A stretch of DNA of 64,000 nucleotides from Mesostigma viride. Taxonomy: Eukaryota > Streptophyta > Mesostigmatophyceae > Mesostigmatales > Mesostigmataceae. A model generated the notes under the pieces. That model was given only the letters and a program-made list of their open reading frames with translations, had not been told where the DNA came from and did not search any database. The position numbers and the translations under genes were made by a program. Positions 57,398 to 64,000 of the stretch are shown here, one piece after another; the stretch's first letter is position 1; each line of letters opens with the position of its first letter. The DNA lies in assembly GCA_009746045.1 (NCBI GenBank), contig RPFO01000138.1, positions 453,259 through 517,258 on the forward strand, written 5' to 3'.

Positions 57398-58013
57398 ATG
57401 GATGGATGGATGGATGGATGGATGGATGGATGGATGGATGGATGGATGGATGGATGGATGGATGGATGGATGGATGGATGGATGGATGGATGGATGGATG
57501 GATGGATGGATGGATGGATGGATGGATGGATGGATGGATGGATGGATGGATGGATGGATGGATGGATGGATGGATGGATGGATGGATGGATGGATGGATG
57601 GATGGATGGATGGATGGATGGATGGATGGATGGATGGATGGATGGATGGATGGATGGATGGATGGATGGATGGATGGATGGATGGATGGATGGATGGATG
57701 GATGGATGGATGGATGGATGGATGGATGGATGGATGGATGGATGGATGGATGGATGGATGGATGGATGGATGGATGGATGGATGGATGGATGGATGGATG
57801 GATGGATGGATGGATGGATGGATGGATGGATGGATGGATGGATGGATGGATGGATGGATGGATGGATGGATGGATGGATGGATGGATGGATGGATGGATG
57901 GATGGATGGATGGATGGATGGATGGATGGATGGATGGATGGATGGATGGATGGATGGATGGATGGATGGATGGATGGATGGATGGATGGATGGATGGATG
58001 GATGGATGGATGT
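57398..58013 (-). repeat. Pure (CCAT)n tail of a LINE, about 616 bp
   Basis: About 154 uninterrupted GGAT units on the forward strand, i.e. CCAT on the reverse strand. On the reverse strand it follows the LINE 3' UTR at 58014-58265, so it is best read as that LINE's 3' tail. The Trp-Met-Asp-Gly and Ile-His-Pro-Ser frames are artefacts. Confidence 0.97.
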
Positions 58014-58400
58014 CAGGCTTGTCTTACATGATGCAGTGGAACTTTGGTGCTGGAGGGTTAATTGTGGCCCGGTCTGGTTTAGCTTCAGTGCTCTCATGGC
58101 GGCCTTCATTTGTAATTATTTGAATGCATGCCCATTGGGCCATGCATAGTGTATATTTTTTACGCATGCACGCCCATTATGTATCGCTGGGTCCATCCCA
58201 TCAATGCTTGTTTATTGCCAGGTCTGGTGTAAGTAAGTTAGTGCTATCTAGTCTACAAAATCCTCACTACACTTCTCCCCAAAGCGCCCCTTCCGCTTTG
58301 GGGTAGGGGGCTTACCCACATGGGCTGGCGTGTGAGCCGGGACATTGGTCTTCCACCTCTTCTTGTTCTGCATAGGAACAGAGAGCGAAGAAATGCGGTG
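58014..58400 (-). pseudogene. LINE ORF2 C-terminal tail and 3' UTR
   Basis: The reverse strand encodes NKKRWKTNVPAHTPAHVG and a Pro/Lys-rich end, like the tails at 29.9 kb and 49.0 kb, then a 3' UTR running into the (CCAT)n array. The 5' part is missing. Confidence 0.65.
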
Positions 58401-59408
58401 TGGGGACCCCTTCTCGTGGTAATGCGTTACATGTACTCCCCACCGGGCTTTGCTCTTCATGGGTTCATAAAGACAACAATTATTCAGTAAGAATTTAATA
58501 AATTAGGAACATATATCCGTTGGGAGTCACTGTTACACATATACCTGAAAAGGGGCATATGATTTTAAATACATTCTGAGCTACAACCTGCACGTGCATG
58601 GGTTTAGTTAACTGGCACCTATACTAGAGGCCTGACATGGGGTGGAGCTTCAGTGCTTCCCCGCCTTCTCCTTCTCCCACACTGGGTGCTCCGCGTCCTT
58701 CTTCTCCGGCCCTGCCCATGGGTGCACCGGCCCCGCCTCCTCCTTCTCCTCTCGGGACGATTCGCGCTCCACGCATGGCTGCAGCATCAGTTAGCACGGG
58801 CAAGACATAGCAGTAACCGCGCTATTGCTGTTCTAGCACCAGCCTAGCAGACTGCCATGATCACTCAGCAAACCCACGACAGCTAAACCCTTGGCTGTCA
58901 CAACCAGTCCATGCATCATTAAGTATGGGTACAGGGAAAGCTTCCCGCATATCCATGGCCATATGGATGGCAGCAACACAACGACTTGCCCCCTAGCCCC
59001 CCGTGCACACACAAAAACGTGGGTCGTGGCTTCCACGCCCCATCCGCCATGCATGACAGCGCGTACCTTACTCGCATTCACACCGGGCTGCATCCCAGCG
59101 CCGTTGCTGTCCCCATGTGACACGTCGGCTGATTAAGCAGACACACAGCAGAGTCTGATGTAAACCGCTAAACCCCAAACCCATGCAGACCACAGTCAAG
59201 GACGCGTGCATGTCAAGCCATGCCAATTGTGAACCGTACAGCAATTTACTTTTCAAGCCTGAAGAGGTGGATAGCAGATACTAGCCTGGAAGAGGTTACA
59301 GGGGCACATGTCCATTAGCGAGCGGAACAACACAGCATACACCCTACAAGCGTACCGCACAATGTCCTCCTGCAATTGTCTGCAGATCTCCCAATGCCGC
59401 AGACATCT
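58401..59408. other. CACTA interior; possible extra reverse-strand exons
   Basis: Reverse-strand segments at about 58627-58780 (Gly/Glu-rich, behind a cag acceptor) and about 59069-59103 (ending at a gtacgc donor) could be further exons of a transposon gene; phases could not be tied together. Confidence 0.3.
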
Positions 59409-59492
59409 CCACTGCTCTCATGGCGATTGCAAATGCTTCATGCCGCTGACATCTCCACTGCTCTCATGGCGATTGCAAATGCTTGATGCCGC
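59408..59492. repeat. About 45-bp tandem duplication
   Basis: CACTGCTCTCATGGCGATTG CAAATGCTT(C/G)ATGCCGC occurs twice in a row. The interval is not a multiple of three, so it shifts any frame through it. Confidence 0.85.
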
Positions 59493-59563
59493 ACCTCTGC
59501 TTACAGCAGAAAAGCTTCCTCCGGGCGAGGCACCTGACTGGAACCAACACCCATTCCTTGGCT

Positions 59564-60674
59564 TCACAACGTGGCCATGACAGCATCGTGAATCTGCTTC
59601 GCCAACGCCCACACTTCAGGACCCGCGCCCTGCACCGCCATGGCCACAGGCTGCACCGCTGCAATCGATGCAGCATTCACTGCCTGCGCCGCACCATGTA
59701 CTGCATGCACGAAAGCCAATCCTGGCTCGGTTATCATGGTCTTGCCCGATTCCTGCTGCTTCTTCTTCTTCGATGCGGTCATGCGCACTTTATACCCCTT
59801 CCTCTCCAAGCACGCCTTCAGCACCTGGCTCGTGCGGTGCTGAATATGCTTCTGAAGGCGCGCCTTCTAAACACGAAATGTTGGCAATGTATGATTCCCA
59901 AACGGCATGATAGGCACATAATCAGTCCCATTAATTGCTTTGCGGCAGTCAATGCACCAGAACACCTGTTGAAAAAAGAAGGTTATGCGCGCTAGCGATT
60001 ACCCGCGGCAAGAAGCAATCAACACGCCTCGCTAACAACTGCAACCACAATGTAATTCATGACGGGCCACTCACCGCTACCCTGCTCTCCTGATTCAATG
60101 TCTCCCCATTCTCAAGGCCTCCATTGTAAACCTCTCCGTCTTCACCATCGTCATCGTCTTCCTCTTCCTCCACTCCGACGTATCCGTGTTTCCTTTTCCT
60201 AAGATACCTAGGGTTGTTCAAGTCGTATGTGCGGCGTTGGCACACTTCCAACAAAATTTTGGCCGCCTCTACCCATTACCATTTATTCGTACTATCATAA
60301 CATATCCAGGCGTTTGAAAAATCATTCCCTCGTTCGAACTTCTACCCCTGGGCGTCCATGACGAGGCAGTCACGACGGGACGCAGATGCACAAAAATAAA
60401 ACAAGGCGACATCCCTTCAATCATTGACCAAAAAACAGAATACGCGCAGAACTTGGATTTCAACACCACGCACCCATTACCAGCGAGCACGGCTGGCCTG
60501 CAACCGCCATCATTTCATAACCAGAAGCCAGGGCCCACACTCCATCCCGTTACCTCATCTTCCACGCACGGCTTCCGCTGCTTCCCTCTGCTCTTTCGCA
60601 TTCTCCGCCAGCAACCTCGCCTTCTCCTCGTCCAACAATCCACTAAGAATAAAATCCCCTCTATTGGACGCCAT
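59564..60674 (-). CDS. Zinc-finger-like protein encoded in the CACTA element
   Basis: Four reverse-strand exons, all phase 0: 60570-60674 (ATG at 60674), 60075-60266, 59918-59965 and 59564-59866, giving 215 residues. Exon 1 is helical and charged (LLDEEKARLLAENAKEQRE). Exon 2 has RRTYDLNNPRYLRKRKHGY and an acidic run. Exons 3-4 join to make C103-x2-C106-x15-H122-x2-H125 (WCIDC ... KHIQH), a zinc-finger-like arrangement created by removing a 51-base intron. A Lys-rich patch and an Ala-rich C-terminal helix follow. Donors gtgcgt, gtgagt, gtgcct; the exon 3 acceptor cttcttttttcaacag is strong. It may be the element's DNA-binding protein, analogous to TnpA, acting on the subterminal repeats; this is inference from position. 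The very short intron is the weakest point. Confidence 0.55.
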
Positions 60675-60935
60675 TCAGACGAACTTTGCTAGCGTCTTTT
60701 CACCGGCCCCAGCACACATAATCTATAGCCGCTTACTGACAACGGCCGACAACGACAACTGCTGAATAGGCGAAAAAGGCTGATAACTACATTTTTATAT
60801 TTCGCTGCATTTGCTAATAGACACGCACGTTCTCCCACTTCTCCATTACAATATAATTATCCATCTGGCCGTGTACAGGCAAAGATCCCCGAAGTAACTT
60901 ACTGAAACGTATCTTACAGCATCGGATCACTGGCA
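60675..60935. other. Upstream of the zinc-finger-like gene
   Basis: Would contain its promoter. Nothing specific recognised. Confidence 0.3.
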
Positions 60936-61150
60936 CCTAATCTACAGGTGGTAGATTACCAACCAAGACCCGTCGCGGTAATTTACTCTGTCGGTAATGT
61001 ACTACCAAAGATGTGCAGTCGTAACGTTACTCTTACTTACGGCTAGTAAAATTACTACGTAGGATGATAGGTAGTAATGATTACGGCGTTGGATCTCACG
61101 CCTCGTATCTAGGTAGTAAGATAAGACCTCGTAATTTACGCCCGTCGGAT
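60936..61150. repeat. CACTA right subterminal repeats
   Basis: Scattered, degenerate copies in both orientations of the motif seen at the left end (GTAATTTAC, GGTAGTAA, CCTCGTAATTTACG). Less regular than the left array. Confidence 0.75.
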
Positions 61151-61185
61151 CCTTTTTACTACCCTCGGACGAAAAGTATAGTGTG

Positions 61186-61890
61186 GGGGAAGCGACGCAG
61201 CACCACCCGGCAGTCGCGGCGGGCGCGGTCGGTGGCCTCCCGTTGTTGAGCCTGGCGGAGGTCTTCAAGCTCCTGGAGCTTCGTAGCGATGGCGTCGGTG
61301 GTGGATGCGGTCGCTGTCCGCAGCAGGTCCGCATAGGAGAGGGGCGGGAGGTCACCAGCTTCCAGCCGGGGTGGCTGGGATGCGATGGTGGCCGTCTGCT
61401 CCGCTATCTTGGGGACCTGTGAGGCCAGGGCCTCGGTGTGGGCGGTGATGGCTTCAAGCTTCTTCATGAGCACGCCGCACTTGCCCTCCACCTGGTTAAG
61501 GCGAGAGACAAGTGCAGCGTGCGTTTCCGATGCCTGTGCCGCGGTGTGCAGCGTCGTGAACTGGGGCTGGAGCTTGTGGACGACCTTGGTTTCCACATTG
61601 GAGACCCGGGCCTCCACCGTGTTGAGCGTCGTGTTCAGCGAGGTCAGCTTCTCGGCCAACGGCCAGGTCACGTGCTCCTCCAGCACTGCTCGGATGTCAT
61701 CCTTGCAGAGGGAGGAAGCCGATGTGGCTGTCGGCCGCGCAGGCTGGGCTGGGGTGCGGAGCTTGGCGGCGATTCTGTCGAGAGGTAGCTGGAAGAAGCT
61801 GCACAGGATGCCGAGGCGGAGGTCGTATTCTGGCAGGGCGAGGAACCTCTCCACGTTCTCGATCGGCGTGGATGGGCCCACCGGGCCCAT
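61186..61890 (-). pseudogene. LINE ORF1, N-terminal part (interrupted by CACTA element)
   Basis: Starts ATGGGCCCGG at 61890 and encodes about 230 residues, with long coiled coil (LNTTLNTVEARVSNVETKV, ALVSRLNQVEGKCGVLMKKL), ending CRVVLRRFP at the CACTA junction. The rest of the frame is at 49565-49942. ORF1 proteins of LINEs are RNA-binding chaperones with coiled-coil trimerisation regions. Apart from the insertion the frame is open, so the LINE was probably intact here when hit. Confidence 0.82.
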
Positions 61891-61920
61891 GGAGCTTGCG
61901 TTCCTGTGCCAAGAAACGCA

Positions 61921-62700
61921 CTATTTATAGAGAGTGGATGCGGTGCTCAAACTGGGCTGGGACCACTAGGTCGTCCAGCAACATCTGAACGTAGTTCGTG
62001 ACAGGTTTCCCTACCCGTTTGGGAATGTCCGCGGGGCCAGGCCAGGTCAGAATGTGCCGCCCTGGCTGGCCAAGCCGCTGGGGGCCGGCCAGACCGAGGG
62101 TGGTGTCGACCTGGCTGGTGCGGGCAAGGTGTCCTATACAAATGCTATCCTACGCTGCCTAATAATCTCGTCCGAAACACGAGGCATGCCATGATACAAA
62201 GACTCAGATGACGGACGCTAGGAAAAACCTACGTTAAGGACCTGTTGGAGCATCCTGTAAACCGTGCCGTCTAGCCTAACTGCCAGTTTGGGTGGGAGGG
62301 TCCACGCCTCGGCGCCATACGTGAGCACCGTGAGGTTCGAGGACCTTGAAGAGCATGCGCTTGCGGTGCCCGCCCAGGCCCTTCGAGCACCAGTATAGGG
62401 TGTGAGCGAACGGAGCTTGGCCCAGGCAAGGCCGATGCGGGTGTCCACATCGTCGCGGCGGTGTCAGGAAGCCAGCTCCCCAACAGCTTGAAGCGGTCGC
62501 GGAACGGGACCTCCGTCCCGTCGAGCAGGCGCGGCAGCGGTGGTTTACTGGAGGCCCCAATCACCATCGCCTCAGTTTTGACACTAACCCCACCACCCGC
62601 GCCTCCAGGCCCAGGCAGTCCAGCCAGGTCTGAATGTGCTCGGGGCTCTCGATGAGGGTGGTATCATCCGCATAAATCAGGTCGGCAATTAAGGGGACGT
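61921..62700 (-). pseudogene. LINE ORF2 reverse transcriptase 3' half, frameshifted and 5'-truncated
   Basis: Reverse-strand frames in order: DLIYADDTTLIESPEHIQTW (the RT YADD motif), then TEVPFRDRFKLLGSWLPDTA, then LTYGAEAWTLPPKLAVRLDG with MLQQVLNVGF, and finally RQRRIAFV, LGQPGRHILTWPGPADIPKR and EHRIHSL followed by TAA. Frame changes separate the first three blocks. Homology stops near 62700, consistent with 5' truncation. It ends immediately before the ORF1 start of the next LINE, so two LINEs stand head to tail. Confidence 0.82.
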
Positions 62701-62800
62701 GGCGCGCCGAATATTTTCCGCGCCAAAAAATTCGCGGTACCGTCCGTACGGTGTATAATGTGTGCCCGGACCGCTCAACCCTCGCGGAGGTGGCCATGGC

Positions 62801-64000
62801 GGCATGCCTTTATGCAATATTAATCGATATGGCACGTAAACAGCTAGAAAAAATGCTTGAATTTCGCAGAAGATTAGTTGATGACCTCATGTCATGGCGG
62901 AAAGTTTACGGTTTGCAATATCGCTAATTTCTCGAACGGCTACGGGCGCGGGGGTCCAGGATATAATTTCTCTTGCGGATCATGAAATTTAATGCAGGTT
63001 TACGGCAGCTATTGTGAGGCAACGTAGGCTCTAAAGAGCGATTATGAAGCTAACTTAATGGTGTTGTCGAGTTTGTGCCGAAGCTTCCCGGTTTCTTTTA
63101 CATTTCCGGCATTCAAGGTAAGAACCTACGCAGGCCTGCGCATGTCGCCTTCGACGTATTCACGGAAGGCGCACCTTCCTTGTTCGCCTGATCAATGGAT
63201 GATGTCTTTTATTGTTCGAGCTTGCGTGCCAGTTTATGCATGAAACATTTCCACGCAGGCAGGTGCAATAACGTCGGCCTTTCGCCTTTTTTTCGGGCAG
63301 TTTCCCTGCAGGAAGCGCTCCATTCCTTTCGGTTGCATCGTCAGATTCCTAGCAATTTCGTACAATTTCGTGTAGTTTGTGGCTGGCATGCTTAAGGCGC
63401 CGAGGTCAAGTTGTTGGTAATGTGTTGACATTTGTTTTCCATAATCCTTTGGACATGAGCTTGCTCAGACGCTTTGTTATGTGCCGGATCTGACACGCCT
63501 GTTTTAGTAAAGACATCCGGCATGTGCCTAGAGGCTAACAAGCTGGCATCAGCTTCTTAGCAAATTGCCGTATTGGAAAGGAAGGTGAGAGTGGTTCTTT
63601 TGCTGGCCATACTGCATGAGTGGCATTGCATTAGATAGGTGTTTCCATTGCTTTCCTTGAGCTATAACCATTAAGACTTCCCTGCTATGTGTGCAGCAAG
63701 GCAAGCTGGATAGGATGTGAATGCATGGCAGACAACATGTATGATTTGCTGCCAAGTTTGCAGGCTGCAGTTGCCTCTATTGCTTGGGCAGTCTTTGTAA
63801 GGTTTTTACACGTATACTTGCTGAGTTCTTGGCATAAATTTACATGGTAACCTTGGGCTGAGCATAGTGTATGCTCTCTTGGTGCGTGTATGCCTAGCGA
63901 TGGTGTTGCTATGCGCACGCTGGCAAGGCTGGCCATGCTGAGGGCAGGGGAGGGCAGATGAGGTGCCTAGCCTTTTCTTATGTTGTGTGATCGAGTTGGG
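62801..64000. other. No gene recognised
   Basis: Only short frames; no splice-consistent exons, repeats or transposon ends found. Confidence 0.4.

Noticed and set aside
57369-58149. Long Trp-Met-Asp-Gly / Ile-His-Pro-Ser open frames here and at 45345-45650
   Set aside because: Pure tetranucleotide repeat read in any frame; no codon-level evidence of protein.

Overview
The window looks like nuclear DNA of a green alga, probably a chlorophyte of the Chlorophyceae. I infer this from many short GC-rich exons with gtgagt/gtaagt-type donors, a Penelope-like retroelement with an N-terminal GIY-YIG domain (the Naiad/Chlamys arrangement known from green algae), a BAH-PHD protein of the plant EBS/SHL type, and a coiled-coil protein resembling axonemal dynein docking-complex proteins. 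The species is not identifiable by eye. Nothing prokaryotic was found: no operons, no CRISPR array, and no rRNA or tRNA gene that I could recognise.

Layout. 0.9-4.9 kb: head-to-tail array of a 1,440-bp unit. 4.9-9.0 kb: full-length Penelope-like element (PLE) with an intact 1,018-residue ORF. 9.9-10.7 kb (-): exons of an unidentified gene with a helix-turn-helix-like segment. 11.7-28.8 kb (+): a 20-exon gene, reconstructed here with consistent splice phases (1,062 residues), whose introns carry minisatellites and G-rich tracts. 29.1-30.0 kb: two LINE 3' ends in tandem. 32.1-41.2 kb (-): the EBS/SHL-like gene, four exons assigned. 42.8-48.4 kb: Mutator-like transposon with long terminal inverted repeats and a frameshifted transposase. 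49.9-61.2 kb: an 11.2-kb CACTA transposon inserted into the first ORF of a LINE; it carries a small intron-containing zinc-finger-like gene, a 5'-truncated PLE, a LINE 3' end with a long CCAT tail, and several tandem repeats. 61.9-62.8 kb (-): decayed 3' half of another LINE. The last 1.2 kb shows no gene.

The repeats form a readable nest: the LINE is older than the CACTA insertion, which is older than the truncated PLE. The PLE family has also left very short 3'-end insertions, down to about 40 bp, still flanked by target-site duplications of up to 14 bp. The two well-supported host genes are unrelated: one is probably a ciliary or flagellar structural protein, the other a chromatin reader. 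All host gene models were built by hand from reading frame, splice signals and phase, and have no transcript support.
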